Position numbers and translations under genes: made by a program. A DNA stretch of 64,000 bases from Xanthobacteraceae bacterium. GTDB lineage: Bacteria; Pseudomonadota; Alphaproteobacteria; Rhizobiales; Xanthobacteraceae. The notes under the pieces were generated by a model. The model was not told the DNA's origin. It did no database searches and saw only the letters and a list, made by a program, of their open reading frames with translations. Positions 25,858-35,076 of this stretch are shown here, piece by piece; position 1 is the stretch's first letter, and every line of letters begins with the position of its first letter. The stretch lies in the NCBI GenBank assembly GCA_022841625.1, contig JALHRD010000006.1, forward strand, positions 1-64,000, read 5' to 3'.

Positions 25858-26523
25858 ATGATGAAACGCGTTATTCTGGCGTGCTTGGGGCTCTTGGTCG
25901 TCACGGCAACGGCGGACGCCGCCGATATGCCACGGCGCGGCCAACAGTACCCGCAACAATCGGCTTACATGCCGGGCAACAACTGGACCGGCTTCTATAT
26001 CGGCCTCAACGGCGGCGCCGCCTGGGGCACTTCGGCTTGGACCAGCGTCGGAAGCTTCGACGTTACCGGCGGCATGATCGGCGGAACCGCTGGCTATAAC
26101 TGGCAGGGCGGACCATTCGTGTTCGGTCTTGAAGGCGATCTCGATTGGACCCGCATCGACGGCCGCACGACCGCGGCCTGCGTGACCGGCTGCAAGACCA
26201 GCAACCACTGGCTCGCCACGGTTCGCGGTCGCGTCGGCTATGCTTTCGACCGCTTCCTGCCGTATGTCACCGGCGGTCTGGCGCTCGGCGGCATCGATGC
26301 GAGCCGGCCAGGATTTGTCGGCGCGAAGGACACCAATGCCGGCTGGACGGTCGGCGGCGGCCTCGAATTCGTCATCGCCGGCAATTGGAGCGCGAAAGCC
26401 GAATACCTCTATGTCAATCTCGGCAGTTTCAATTGCGGCCTTGGCTGCGGCAATGGCATCAACCCGGACAACGTCTCGTTCAACACCCACATGGTGCGTG
26501 GCGGCGTCAATTTCCGGTTCTGA
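25858..26523 (+). CDS. Outer-membrane beta-barrel protein, Omp25/porin-like
   Basis: The 221-residue protein starts MMKRVILACLGLLVVTATAD with a signal peptide cleaved near ADA-AD, behind a strong AGGAGGG site at 25848-25853. The mature protein has the pattern WTGFYIGLNGGAAWG, GGMIGGTAGYNWQ, FGLEGDLDW, RGRVGYAFDRFLPYVTGGLAL, WTVGGGLEF, AKAEYLYVNLG and ends MVRGGVNFRF, an eight-strand barrel with a C-terminal Phe as in Brucella Omp25/31 relatives. The AT-rich 290-base upstream region probably holds a strong promoter. A perfect terminator follows at 26549. Confidence 0.92.
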   Translation: MMKRVILACLGLLVVTATADAADMPRRGQQYPQQSAYMPGNNWTGFYIGLNGGAAWGTSAWTSVGSFDVTGGMIGGTAGYNWQGGPFVFGLEGDLDWTRIDGRTTAACVTGCKTSNHWLATVRGRVGYAFDRFLPYVTGGLALGGIDASRPGFVGAKDTNAGWTVGGGLEFVIAGNWSAKAEYLYVNLGSFNCGLGCGNGINPDNVSFNTHMVRGGVNFRF

Positions 26524-26548
26524 TCGACCAACCATTATTCGACATCGA

Positions 26549-26585
26549 CAAAGCCCCGGACCGTCGGTCCGGGGCTTTGTATTTT
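26549..26585 (+). terminator. Strong Rho-independent terminator after the beta-barrel gene
   Basis: A perfect 14-bp stem CAAAGCCCCGGACC (26549-26562) with a 3-base loop and its complement (26566-26579) is followed by TATTTT. Its symmetry lets it also act on the convergent GST transcript. Confidence 0.9.
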
Positions 26586-26621
26586 GATTGGCAAACAGAA
26601 CCGTTCGCACCAACGTAACGA

Positions 26622-27233
26622 TCACGCCGGCGGCGGTTTGGTCGCATCGAATGACGGCACACGCGCGGCAAAATTATCGAGCCAGGCCGAAAGACGCGGG
26701 CAATTCTTTTTCAGCATGCCGGGAAACCGAAACTCGCGGTAGCCAAGCGCGCAGGCGAGCGAGATCTGGCCGACATTGGGCGGACTGTCGAGACCGGGCG
26801 GCTTGGCTTCGAGCGCGGCCAAGGAACGATCGACCTTGCCCGCCTGCAAATCGAGCCACTTCTGCTCGTGCTTCTCCGCCGGCCGGTAACGGCCTTCATA
26901 GACGATCAGGATCGACGCATCCATGATGCCATCGGCGAGCGCTTGCAGGCGTAGTGCGTCAAACCGCGCCTTGGCGTCCGCCGGAATTATTTTGCCGCCG
27001 CCGGCCAGGTGATCAAGATATTCAATGATCACCGGCGAGTCGAAAATCGCGCTGCCGTCGTCAAGCACGAGAACCGGAATTTTGCCGAGCGGATTCTGCT
27101 GACGCAGGGGATCGGCGGGATCCTGCGTCGTCGCCGACTCGACACTCACTTTGCTATCGAGACCGAGCACACTTATGGCAATGCGGGCTTTGCGGCCAAA
27201 CGGAGAACCAAAACTCGTTCGCACAGTCAACAT
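26622..27233 (-). CDS. Glutathione S-transferase family protein
   Basis: The 203-residue protein has a thioredoxin-like N-terminal domain (LTVRTSFGSPFGRKARIAIS, NPLGKIPVLVLDDG, FDSPVIIEYLDHLAGG) and an all-helical C-terminal domain. The start at 27233 (MLTVRTS) is chosen from family comparison and an AAAGG purine stretch 11 bases upstream; an ATG three codons earlier is too close to that site. The catalytic Ser/Tyr/Cys is not certain; Ser in SPFGRK is a candidate. It is convergent with the beta-barrel gene. Confidence 0.87.
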   Translation of the reverse strand: MLTVRTSFGSPFGRKARIAISVLGLDSKVSVESATTQDPADPLRQQNPLGKIPVLVLDDGSAIFDSPVIIEYLDHLAGGGKIIPADAKARFDALRLQALADGIMDASILIVYEGRYRPAEKHEQKWLDLQAGKVDRSLAALEAKPPGLDSPPNVGQISLACALGYREFRFPGMLKKNCPRLSAWLDNFAARVPSFDATKPPPA

Positions 27234-27316
27234 GATCGACATCACCTTTGCTTGCGCGGTCGCGATGCGGCCGCGGCGACAAAACGACAAATCAACGAAA
27301 CCTGCCCGGATGTTTG

Positions 27317-27532
27317 CTAGCCGGTGATGACAAGGTTGACCGCTTTTGGACCCTTGCCTTTCTTATCAGGCTCAACATCGAAGGTTATCCGCTGTCCCTC
27401 GTTCAATGCTTTGAGACCTGCACGTTCGACCGCGGTGATGTGTACGAACACATCGCGCCCGCCGTCATCGGGTTTGATGAATCCGTAACCGCGTTCGGCA
27501 TTGAAGAATTTCACCGTACCTGCCATCGCCAT
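27317..27532 (-). CDS. Cold-shock protein (CspA family)
   Basis: The 71-residue single cold-shock domain binds single-stranded RNA and DNA through RNP1-like GTVKFFNAERGYGFIKP and RNP2-like DVFVHITAVE. The start MAMAGTVKFF at 27532 is supported by a GGGAAGGGAG site seven bases upstream; a longer upstream frame is non-homologous. A 5' leader of more than 100 bases is likely, with a TATACA hexamer on the minus strand at 27681-27686, fitting cold-shock genes whose long leaders control translation. Confidence 0.93.
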   Translation of the reverse strand: MAMAGTVKFFNAERGYGFIKPDDGGRDVFVHITAVERAGLKALNEGQRITFDVEPDKKGKGPKAVNLVITG

Positions 27533-27761
27533 CGGGAAACTCCCTTCCCCGTGGTTGCCGCCGCCGGCCCCCACGGCGCGACGGCGCGGCCGGACATCCG
27601 CAATCGGGGAAAGGCATCGGCCACCCAAGGCCTCAGTCACTCCGCCGGCCCCCAACGGAGGCGGAACGTCAAAGCCACCATGTATAGGAATAAGCTAAAC
27701 CGGGGCTGTGGAAAAGTGGGGACCACGCTGTTTCGCAATCGGCCCACAAATTCGCCCGCGG

Positions 27762-28598
27762 TTACGCGCGGGCGATCCAGTTCAAGCGCCCGCCGCCGCC
27801 GAAAATCCTGGCAAAAGCTGGCATCAGGATCTCGACCTCCTCGGCCATTCCCCACGGCGGATTGATCGCGACCAGACCGCAAGCCGCAAGCCGCCCTGCC
27901 TCGCTTTGCGTTTTGTAGTCGACTTCGATGCGCAGCACTTTGGGAATCGCCGAACGACGCAGGCGCCGTGCCAGATCATCGGAATCCTGACGCCGCTTGA
28001 TCGGATACCAGATCAGGAAAATGCCGGTCGGCCATTTGCGATGGGCGGCTTCCAACGCCTGCGCCAGCCGCGCAAATTCGTTCACCGCCTCGAATGGCGG
28101 ATCGATCAGCACCAGGCCGCGCCGCTCCGGCGGTGGGATATAGGCATTGAGCGCGGTCCAACCGTCGATTGCGACGGCCTTGGCGCGCCGATCGCCGCCG
28201 AGATTGTGCGCCAATGCGGCGGCGGCATTCGGCTCAAGTTCGCAGGCAATCAGGCGGTCCTGACTGCGCAATAGCGTCCGGGCCAGCATCGGCGAGCCCG
28301 GATAGCGGGTGAGCCGGTCAGCGGAATTAAGCGCCAAAACCGCGTCGAGATAGGGCTTGAGCAGGGCGTGCTCCGCTACGCCGATCACCCCACGCATAAT
28401 TTTGTCGATTCCGTCGCGCCATTCCGGGCTGCGGGTCGCTTCCGGGCCCTGCAGATCGTAGAGACCGGCGCCGGCATGGGTATCGATCACCCGAAAGGCC
28501 GCGGGCTTATTGCACAGATGCACCAGGATGCGGACCAGCACCGCATGCTTGATGACGTCGGCGGGTCCGCCGGCGTGGAATGCGTGGCGATAGTTCAA
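27762..28598 (-). CDS. rlmJ: 23S rRNA (adenine(2030)-N6)-methyltransferase
   Basis: RlmJ methylates A2030 of 23S rRNA. The 278-residue protein begins LNYRHAFHAGGPADVIKHAV, matching the family start if the TTG at 28598 is used as initiator. That TTG overlaps the TGA stop of the upstream RNase T2 gene (TTGA), so translation is probably coupled; longer frames read into the upstream gene's coding region. Other motifs are the catalytic VLIDPPFEAVNEF and the early VIDTHAGAGLYDL. The stop lies about 230 bases before the cold-shock gene on the same strand. Confidence 0.93.
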   Translation of the reverse strand: MNYRHAFHAGGPADVIKHAVLVRILVHLCNKPAAFRVIDTHAGAGLYDLQGPEATRSPEWRDGIDKIMRGVIGVAEHALLKPYLDAVLALNSADRLTRYPGSPMLARTLLRSQDRLIACELEPNAAAALAHNLGGDRRAKAVAIDGWTALNAYIPPPERRGLVLIDPPFEAVNEFARLAQALEAAHRKWPTGIFLIWYPIKRRQDSDDLARRLRRSAIPKVLRIEVDYKTQSEAGRLAACGLVAINPPWGMAEEVEILMPAFARIFGGGGRLNWIARA

Positions 28599-29299
28599 TG
28601 GCGCGCCGGCCCGCCGCGCAGCGGCGGCATGACCAATCGATCCCGGCGGCAGGCGCGCCGGTCGGTCTCCTCGCAATCCCGAAAGCGCAGGTCCTTGGAC
28701 ATGCAGATCCTGACCTCGTTCAGGCGGCGGCTATCGCAGGTCACCGCGATGCCTTTGCGGCTCAAGCCTGGATTGACGCCGACAAAGGCCTCCTCGACCT
28801 CGTCGGGCGTCACCGTCAATGGGCGCGTGAGCTCGATATAGGGCTCCGGGATTTTGACCTGCGCGCGCGCCTTGCGCACCGCCTCGAAATAACCGCGCGG
28901 CTCAAGCCCGGAACAGACCCCGTGTTTGTCCCACTGATGGAAGATCAACCGCGGCGCGGGCATCAAGTCCAGCATTGCGGAGACGATGTTACGATCGAGC
29001 CGCGGCGCCGGGTTCTGGCAGAATTCCGGAAATCCCCGCTCATATTGCGGCCAAAGCCCGTGCACCACGAAAGCGTAAGGCCGCCCGCCACATTGCTCAC
29101 GCGGCGCCTGCCCGCGTTCGGCCGACGCCTCGCAAAACGACGGCGACCAGGACAAGGCCAGCACATAGAAATCGAACTGGCCGGGCCGGTTCTGGCGCCG
29201 ATCCTGCGCCGATGCTGCAACCGCTGCGAACAATATGGTCGCGACAACCACGACCCGACCGGCAATCCCAACCATCGACAGCCTCGCACGGTGAACCAA
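28595..29299 (-). CDS. Ribonuclease T2 family protein, exported
   Basis: The 234-residue protein has a signal peptide (about 1-31, VVVVATILFAAVAASAQ) and the two catalytic blocks of T2 ribonucleases: CAS1 as FVVHGLWPQYERG and CAS2 as FHQWDKHGVCSGL. The residue after the CAS2 His is Gln where Glu is most common. Cysteines suited to disulphides flank both blocks. It should be a periplasmic or secreted RNA endonuclease. Its TGA overlaps the TTG start of rlmJ. Confidence 0.9.
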   Translation of the reverse strand: MVHRARLSMVGIAGRVVVVATILFAAVAASAQDRRQNRPGQFDFYVLALSWSPSFCEASAERGQAPREQCGGRPYAFVVHGLWPQYERGFPEFCQNPAPRLDRNIVSAMLDLMPAPRLIFHQWDKHGVCSGLEPRGYFEAVRKARAQVKIPEPYIELTRPLTVTPDEVEEAFVGVNPGLSRKGIAVTCDSRRLNEVRICMSKDLRFRDCEETDRRACRRDRLVMPPLRGGPARH

Positions 29300-29369
29300 G
29301 CTGCCTGCAATTATGACGGCGCGCTAAGAACATTTCAAGAACAAATTCGCGGCGACACGCGGCCGGCGC

Positions 29370-29819
29370 TTAAGGCCGCGCCATTTTGCAGGCCGGACTG
29401 AACGCCCAGTTGCGATCAAGCCCGACCACACACCACTCAACCCCCCAACTGGTCCCAAGCAGGCCGCCGGCTTCACTGATGGCGTAATGCACGGGGTGCT
29501 TATAACCATCCGAAACCAGCGCGAGCGCGTTGCAGAACCGCCGCGGCATGGCATTGGGCGCCCACGGCCGATACGCCGTTTCGCGAATTCGCTCATAGCC
29601 TTGAATGGTAAGGTTCGAATTCCAATAGCGACCTTCCTTATGGGAAAAGCGCGATGAAATCGTGTCGAGCGCCGCGACCGAATCGCAAGCCGGTAACACG
29701 CCCTCATAGCGCGGACCAGACATCCAGAAATTCAGTTCAAGCAGGTTCGTCGCCAGCGCGGGGAGCGGCGCCAGCGCGGTCGCCGCGATCGCAAACCACA
29801 ATGCGCGTCTGCACATCAT
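29370..29819 (-). CDS. Exported hypothetical protein
   Basis: The 149-residue protein has a signal peptide (MCRRALWFAIAATALAPLPA, cleaved near ALA-TN). The mature part is aromatic-rich with Cys residues in VLPACDSVAALD, MPRRFCNALAL, VEWCVVGLDRN and SPACKMAR, suggesting two disulphides in the periplasm. Blocks such as YWNSNLTIQGYERIRETAYRP look like a conserved but uncharacterised family of rhizobial relatives. It lies upstream of the RNase T2 gene on the same strand, separated by 70 bases. No function is assigned. Confidence 0.72.
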   Translation of the reverse strand: MMCRRALWFAIAATALAPLPALATNLLELNFWMSGPRYEGVLPACDSVAALDTISSRFSHKEGRYWNSNLTIQGYERIRETAYRPWAPNAMPRRFCNALALVSDGYKHPVHYAISEAGGLLGTSWGVEWCVVGLDRNWAFSPACKMARP

Positions 29820-30087
29820 TCTCCCCCATCGAACAATATTTTGGAACGGTGCCGCGCCGGGCGTGACCGGTCAAGAGCGGACCAGCAACCGGGCACTGAA
29901 TGTGCTCAAGCCTGTTGCCGGCGCGCAACGCCACCGTGATACCCCGTTGAGTTATCCACTGTTTCTACAGTGCGCCGACACCGCCCGGGATAGCGCCAGC
30001 GCCGATATCCGCGCCATTTCGCCGGCGCGGACTTTCCATCGACCGTCGCGCCGACTAGAATCTTGCACTCATAGCCGGGAGGCCAGC

Positions 30088-30438
30088 ATGCGCGCGGAAT
30101 GGCGTCTGTCGTTGATCGCTTTGGCTGTTGCCACGGGCACGGCGAGCGCGTCGGCCCAGATCTCTGCGATCTATCGCGGCAATGACACCGGCGGCATCAT
30201 TCCGTGGTCATGCGAAAATGAAGCGCGAGCGCCAGAGACCGCCGACGGCTTCTGCGCGGGTTACGGCAAATATGGCCGCATCACCAGCGTGAACCGGATG
30301 GACGGCGATTACATTGCGTTCAGTTGCCTGTGGCGCCCTGATATTGCGCGCCATCAAATTCCGGCAGCGCGCACGCGCGCCTCGTGCCCGATTGGCCACG
30401 GCCCGCGGCGACAAACGCGCGGCAGCCTCCGCGAGTAA
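30088..30438 (+). CDS. Small exported hypothetical protein
   Basis: The 116-residue protein starts MRAEWRLSLIALAVATGTAS behind a GGGAGG site, with signal cleavage near ASA-QI. The mature region includes IPWSCENEARAPETADGFCA and a late basic tail. Four Cys residues may form disulphides. An upstream extension to 29863 lacks support. It precedes the DUF3617 gene by 42 bases on the same strand, so the two may be co-transcribed. I do not recognise the family. Confidence 0.65.
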   Translation: MRAEWRLSLIALAVATGTASASAQISAIYRGNDTGGIIPWSCENEARAPETADGFCAGYGKYGRITSVNRMDGDYIAFSCLWRPDIARHQIPAARTRASCPIGHGPRRQTRGSLRE

Positions 30439-30480
30439 TCGGCCGGCGTCACCGCGAAGTTTTTGTGAGGAGGCCAATCC

Positions 30481-31026
30481 ATGCGCTCTTGCCTGTCGGT
30501 TCTCATTGTCGGTGTTGCCTGCGTGTCGTCCGCCGCTGCGCAGGAGTTCCCAACCCGCCGTGCCGGATTATGGGAAGTCACTATCAATCAGGATGGCGGC
30601 AAGATGCCGCCGCAAGTGATGCAGCAATGCACGGATGCGGAAACCGACAAGCTGATGAACGCATTCGGCGGCGATCTCAGCGCCGACCTTTGCGCCAAGC
30701 AGGAAGTCCGAAAAGTCGGCGCGACGCTCGTGATCAACGCGGTTTGCCAGATCGGACCCATGAAATCGGCGTCGCAGAGCGTCGTCTCGGGTGACTTCAA
30801 CAGCAACTATACGGTCAAGGTCACCTCAAAGATCGAAGGCATTCCGGCCGGCGCGCAGGGCATGGCCGGCGGCACCACGACCATTCAGGCCAAGTGGATC
30901 GGCGCTTGCAAACCCGGCCAGCGGCCCGGCGACATGATGATGCCGGGCGGCCACACAATGAATGTCCGCGACCTGCGAAAGATGATGGAGGGCGGACTGC
31001 CACCGGGCGCTCCGCCGCAACGATAG
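30481..31026 (+). CDS. DUF3617 domain-containing exported protein
   Basis: The 181-residue protein has a signal peptide (LSVLIVGVACVSSAAA, mature start QEFPTRR) and a DUF3617 domain: RRAGLWEVTINQDGGKMPP, a Cys in VMQQCTDAE, VINAVCQIG and a late GACKPGQRPGDMMMPGG. The family is periplasmic and of unknown function, with a lipocalin-like or START-like fold expected. A TGAGGAGG site precedes the ATG. It is convergent with hisS, ending 35 bases away. Confidence 0.85.
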   Translation: MRSCLSVLIVGVACVSSAAAQEFPTRRAGLWEVTINQDGGKMPPQVMQQCTDAETDKLMNAFGGDLSADLCAKQEVRKVGATLVINAVCQIGPMKSASQSVVSGDFNSNYTVKVTSKIEGIPAGAQGMAGGTTTIQAKWIGACKPGQRPGDMMMPGGHTMNVRDLRKMMEGGLPPGAPPQR

Positions 31027-31060
31027 CGCAGGTCGCGCCATTACCGATCGCGGCGGCGCC

Positions 31061-32560
31061 TTAGGACCAACTGACCCCGCGGCGCACCAGGAGTTCGCGC
31101 ACCGCTTCGACCAGCCTGTCTTCCGGTATAGCGAACTGCGCTTCCGCCTGTTTCTTGAGATAGTCGTCGCGGTCTTTCGACAATCCGGCGATTTCCGCTC
31201 CGAGAATCAGGTCCTTGATCTGGACCTCGCCCTTGGCTTTTTCATCGCCGCCCTGGATCACTACGCATGGGCTGCCGCGTTTATCGGCATATTTGAGCTG
31301 ATTGCCAAAATTCTTCGGATTGCCGAGATAGAGCTCGGCGCGAATACCGGCGCCGCGCAGTGCGGAAACCATCTTCTGGTAGTCGGCGGTGCGCGCGCGA
31401 TCGAACACCGTCACCACCACCGGACCGGGCGCGGACTGGCCGGCGAGCTTGCCGATCATGGTGAGCGCGGCCTGCAACCGCGAGACGCCGATGGAAAAGC
31501 CGGTCGCCGGCACCGGCTCGCCGCGGAAGCGCGACACCAGCCCGTCATAGCGGCCGCCGCCGCCGACCGAACCGAAGCGCACCGGACGGTCCTTTTCGTC
31601 CTTGGTTTCGAGCAGGAGTTCAACCTCGTAGACCGGCCCCGTATAGTATTCGAGGCCACGCACGACCGACGGATCGATCAGAACACGGTCGTCGGCATAA
31701 GCCGACGATGTTGTCAACGCCGAGATCTGGCGCAATTCGTCCACACCCGCCTCGCCCTGCGCCGAACCGGCGACAACCGTCGCGAGGTTTGCGAGCGTTG
31801 CATTGGCATCCGCGCCTTTCGATCCGACGAAAGCCAGCACGCGATCGATCGAACCGGTATCGAGGCCGGCGCCCTTGGTGAAGTCGCCGCTTTCGTCCTT
31901 GCGACCTTCGCCGAGCAACTGGCGCACACCCTCCGGACCCAGGCGGTCGAGCTTGTCGATCGCCCGCAGCACGGTCAACCGGCGTGCCGCGCCCGCTTCG
32001 CCGCCAAGTCCGATGGCTTCCAGCACACCATCGAGCACTTTGCGGTTATTTACTTTGACGACATAGCTGCCGCGTGGAATGCCGAGCGCCTCCATGGTGT
32101 CGGCGGCCATCATGCACATCTCGGCATCGGCCGCCATCACGCCCGAGCCGACCGTGTCGGCGTCGAACTGCATGAATTGCCGGAAGCGGCCGGGGCCCGG
32201 CTTCTCGTTGCGGAACACCCAGCCGAAGCGGTAGCTGCGGTAGGGCTTCGGCAAGGCATCAAAATTTTCGGCGACATACCGCGCCAGGGGCGCGGTCAGA
32301 TCATAGCGCAGCGACAACCACTGCTCGTCGTCGTCCTGGAACGAAAACACGCCCTCGTTGGGCCGATCCTGGTCGGGCAAGAACTTGCCGAGCGCGTCGG
32401 TATATTCGATCGCCGGCGTCTCGACCGGCTCAAAACCATAGCGCTCATAGACGTCGCGGATGGCGTCGGTCATGCGCCGGGTCGCAGCGATCTCGGGCGC
32501 GCCGCGATCCGCGAAGCCGCGCGGTAGCCGCGCCTTGAGGCGGTTGGTTTTGTCAGCCAT
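31061..32560 (-). CDS. hisS: Histidyl-tRNA synthetase
   Basis: Class II synthetase of 499 residues charging tRNA-His. It begins [20 protein letters not shown] and has motif 2 as [20 protein letters not shown], the histidine-binding [17 protein letters not shown], the [11 protein letters not shown] region (motif 3) and a C-terminal anticodon domain ([20 protein letters not shown]). The start at 32560 is chosen from the family; an upstream ATG at 32626 adds a non-conserved stretch. It is divergent from the aminotransferase gene with 69 bases between the starts. Confidence 0.96.
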   Translation of the reverse strand: MADKTNRLKARLPRGFADRGAPEIAATRRMTDAIRDVYERYGFEPVETPAIEYTDALGKFLPDQDRPNEGVFSFQDDDEQWLSLRYDLTAPLARYVAENFDALPKPYRSYRFGWVFRNEKPGPGRFRQFMQFDADTVGSGVMAADAEMCMMAADTMEALGIPRGSYVVKVNNRKVLDGVLEAIGLGGEAGAARRLTVLRAIDKLDRLGPEGVRQLLGEGRKDESGDFTKGAGLDTGSIDRVLAFVGSKGADANATLANLATVVAGSAQGEAGVDELRQISALTTSSAYADDRVLIDPSVVRGLEYYTGPVYEVELLLETKDEKDRPVRFGSVGGGGRYDGLVSRFRGEPVPATGFSIGVSRLQAALTMIGKLAGQSAPGPVVVTVFDRARTADYQKMVSALRGAGIRAELYLGNPKNFGNQLKYADKRGSPCVVIQGGDEKAKGEVQIKDLILGAEIAGLSKDRDDYLKKQAEAQFAIPEDRLVEAVRELLVRRGVSWS

Positions 32561-32629
32561 CGTGCTACATCCGTGAATGCGCGGTTGGTAGCAGCCGGCT
32601 CGCGCAGCGGCAAGTGAGTGGAGCATGGA

Positions 32630-33970
32630 ATGCCTTCCGGATCAGCCACATCAGCAGCGGTCCCCAACGATTTGGAGTCCTATTGGCTGCCGTTTACGCC
32701 AAACCGCGCGTTTAAGGCCGCGCCGCGACTGATCGCGCGCGCCAAGGACATGCACTACTACACACCCGACAGCCGCGCCGTGCTCGACGGCACCGCCGGT
32801 CTGTGGTGCACCAATGCCGGACATAATCGCGATCCGATTGTCGCTGCGATCCGCGCCCAGGCCGCCGAACTCGACTACGCGCCGGCGTTTCAATTTTCGC
32901 ATCCGAAAGCGTTTGAACTGGCAAGCCGCGTAGCGGCGCTCGCACCGGCGGGGCTCGACCATGTATTCTTCTGCAATTCCGGCTCGGAAGCGGTCGACAC
33001 CGCACTCAAGATCGCACTCGCCTATCACAACATCCGCGGCGAAGGCGCACGCACACGCCTGATTGGACGCGAACGCGGCTATCACGGCGTCGGCTTCGGC
33101 GGAATTTCGGTCGGCGGCATTGTCGGCAACCGCAAACTCTTCGGATCGCTGCTCACCGGCGTCGATCATTTGCCGGCGACCTACAATCGCGCCGAGCAGG
33201 CCTTCAGCAAGGGCGAACCGGATTGGGGCGCGCATCTCGCGGACGATCTCGAACGCATCGTCGCGCTGCACGATGCTTCGTCGATGGCCGCCGTCATTGT
33301 CGAGCCGATGGCGGGATCGACCGGCGTATTGCCGCCGCCGAAAGGCTATCTGCAACGGCTGCGCACGATCTGCGATAAACACGGCCTGCTCTTGATCTTC
33401 GACGAGGTCATCACCGGCTTCGGCCGGCTCGGCCATGCATTCGCAGCCGAACGCTATGGCGTCACGCCCGACATCATCACCTTCGCCAAAGGCGTAACCT
33501 CGGGAACCGTGCCGATGGGCGGCGCGATTGTGAAGAAATCGATCTACGATGCCTTCATGCGCGGGCCCGAGCACGTGATCGAACTGTTCCACGGCTACAC
33601 TTATTCCGCCCACCCGCTGGCCTGCGCCGCCGGGCTTGCAACGCTTGATCTCTATCGCGAGGAAGACCTGTTCGCGCGCGCCCGCAAGCTTGAGCCGGTC
33701 TGGGCCAACGCCGCGATGGGCTTGAAGGGACTGCCAAATGTGCTCGACATCCGCTGCGTCGGGCTCACCGCCGGCATCGACCTCGCCGCGCGTCCCGACG
33801 CCGCCGGCCGGCGCGCCTACGACGCCATGGTGCACGCCTTCAACAACGAGAGCATTGTGATCCGCGTCACCGGCGATACCCTTGCACTGACGCCGCCGCT
33901 GATTGTGAGCGAAAATCAGATCGGTGAAATTTTTGACAAAGTTGCACGCACAATCAGAGCCGTTGCCTGA
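32630..33970 (+). CDS. Omega-amino acid-pyruvate aminotransferase (class III, PLP-dependent)
   Basis: The 446-residue enzyme belongs to the group containing beta-alanine-pyruvate transaminase. Evidence includes [86 protein letters not shown] and the PLP Lys in [16 protein letters not shown]. The likely amino donors are beta-alanine or other omega-amino acids with pyruvate as acceptor. The start at 32630 has GTGGAG upstream; a GTG at 32618 is an alternative. It is divergent from hisS and lies upstream of the efflux operon. Confidence 0.9.
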   Translation: MPSGSATSAAVPNDLESYWLPFTPNRAFKAAPRLIARAKDMHYYTPDSRAVLDGTAGLWCTNAGHNRDPIVAAIRAQAAELDYAPAFQFSHPKAFELASRVAALAPAGLDHVFFCNSGSEAVDTALKIALAYHNIRGEGARTRLIGRERGYHGVGFGGISVGGIVGNRKLFGSLLTGVDHLPATYNRAEQAFSKGEPDWGAHLADDLERIVALHDASSMAAVIVEPMAGSTGVLPPPKGYLQRLRTICDKHGLLLIFDEVITGFGRLGHAFAAERYGVTPDIITFAKGVTSGTVPMGGAIVKKSIYDAFMRGPEHVIELFHGYTYSAHPLACAAGLATLDLYREEDLFARARKLEPVWANAAMGLKGLPNVLDIRCVGLTAGIDLAARPDAAGRRAYDAMVHAFNNESIVIRVTGDTLALTPPLIVSENQIGEIFDKVARTIRAVA

Positions 33971-34056
33971 TAGCCTCTGATCTACGCCGTTTGCGTTGCA
34001 TCAAGGCCGAACCGTTCGAATGCCTCGATCGAGATAGGCAAGCGGGAGCGCTGTAC

Positions 34057-35076
34057 GTGAAAATTCGCGGGTTTGCTGGCTGGATTCTGGTGATCGCCGC
34101 GGTCTTGGGCGCCGGCATGTGGTGGCTTTATGGCCAGCTGCCGCAAGTTGCCGCCGTCGCGGCGCAACGCGGCACCGCGGTCGAAATCGTCTATGCCACC
34201 GGCGGCGTGGAGCCGGAGCGTTGGGCCAAAGTCGCCAGCCTCATTCGCGATCGCATTGTCGAGATTTGCGATTGCGAGGGCAAGACGGTCGCCAAGGGAG
34301 ACGTTCTGGCCCGTCTCGATGATCGCCAGGCGCAGGCCCAATTGCAAGAGTTGCGGGCGCGCGAGGAATTTCTCAAGCGCGAGATGTCCCGGGTGAGCGC
34401 GCTGATCGGAAAGGGCGTCACCACCGCGCAGGCGTTCGAGCGCGCCTCGATGGACCTCCGGCAGATTCAGGGGCAGATTTCGGTACAGCTCGAACGCATC
34501 AGCGACTATGTCATCACCGCGCCGATGGACGGCGTCGTATTGCGCAGAGACGGCGAAGTCGGCGAGATCGCAGAGGGCGGGCAAATTCTGTTTCGGATTG
34601 GCGTGCCCAAACCGCTGCAGGTGGTGGCCGAGGTCAACGAAGAGGACATTCCCCGGGTTGCGCTCAACCAGCTTGTCCTGTTCCGCACCGACGCATTTCC
34701 CGACCAGCGGCTCGCCGGGCAGGTGCGCGAGATCACTCCGATGGGCGATGTCATCACCAAGACCTACCGCATCAAGATAGCGCTCCCTGACAATACGCCG
34801 CTCATGCCCGGAATGAGCGTGGAGGCCAATGTCGTCACCCGCGAAAAGCAAAACGCGCTGCTGGTACCGGCGGATGCGATCCGCGGCAGTTCGGTTTTCA
34901 TCATTGACAACGCCCGCGCGCACAGGCGCGATGTCAAGATTGGCATCCGCGGTGCGCGGGCGGTCGAGATCGTCTCCGGACTGACCGACGGAGAGCGGGT
35001 GGCCTCGCCCGCGTCCACCGACTTGGCGGACGGGACCCGCGTCCGCGTCATCGATGCACCGGCGAGCGGGTCATGA
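34057..35076 (+). CDS. Periplasmic adaptor subunit of MacAB-type efflux/export system (HlyD/RND-MFP family)
   Basis: The 339-residue protein has one N-terminal membrane helix (GWILVIAAVLGAGMWWLYG), a barrel-sandwich domain split by a coiled-coil hairpin (LARLDDRQAQAQLQELRARE), ITAPMDGVVLRRDGEVGEI and beta-barrel/membrane-proximal domains. The start is a GTG at 34057 with GGGAG nine bases upstream; the earlier ATG at 33991 adds a non-homologous stretch. The next gene overlaps by ATGA. Together the three genes form an adaptor-permease-ATPase transporter that would need a TolC-type outer-membrane channel, not found here. Confidence 0.88.
   Translation: MKIRGFAGWILVIAAVLGAGMWWLYGQLPQVAAVAAQRGTAVEIVYATGGVEPERWAKVASLIRDRIVEICDCEGKTVAKGDVLARLDDRQAQAQLQELRAREEFLKREMSRVSALIGKGVTTAQAFERASMDLRQIQGQISVQLERISDYVITAPMDGVVLRRDGEVGEIAEGGQILFRIGVPKPLQVVAEVNEEDIPRVALNQLVLFRTDAFPDQRLAGQVREITPMGDVITKTYRIKIALPDNTPLMPGMSVEANVVTREKQNALLVPADAIRGSSVFIIDNARAHRRDVKIGIRGARAVEIVSGLTDGERVASPASTDLADGTRVRVIDAPASGS

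Noticed and set aside
26524-26621. Small RNA between the beta-barrel gene and the GST gene
   Set aside because: The perfect hairpin and T-rich tail are fully explained as a terminator; no separate promoter is visible.
32651-33835. 394-codon open frame opposite the class III aminotransferase gene
   Set aside because: It lies wholly antisense to a gene with clear catalytic motifs and shows the His/Arg/Gly-rich composition of a GC-driven shadow frame.
33982-34923. 313-codon open frame opposite the efflux adaptor gene
   Set aside because: Overlaps the supported adaptor gene and has no domain signature.
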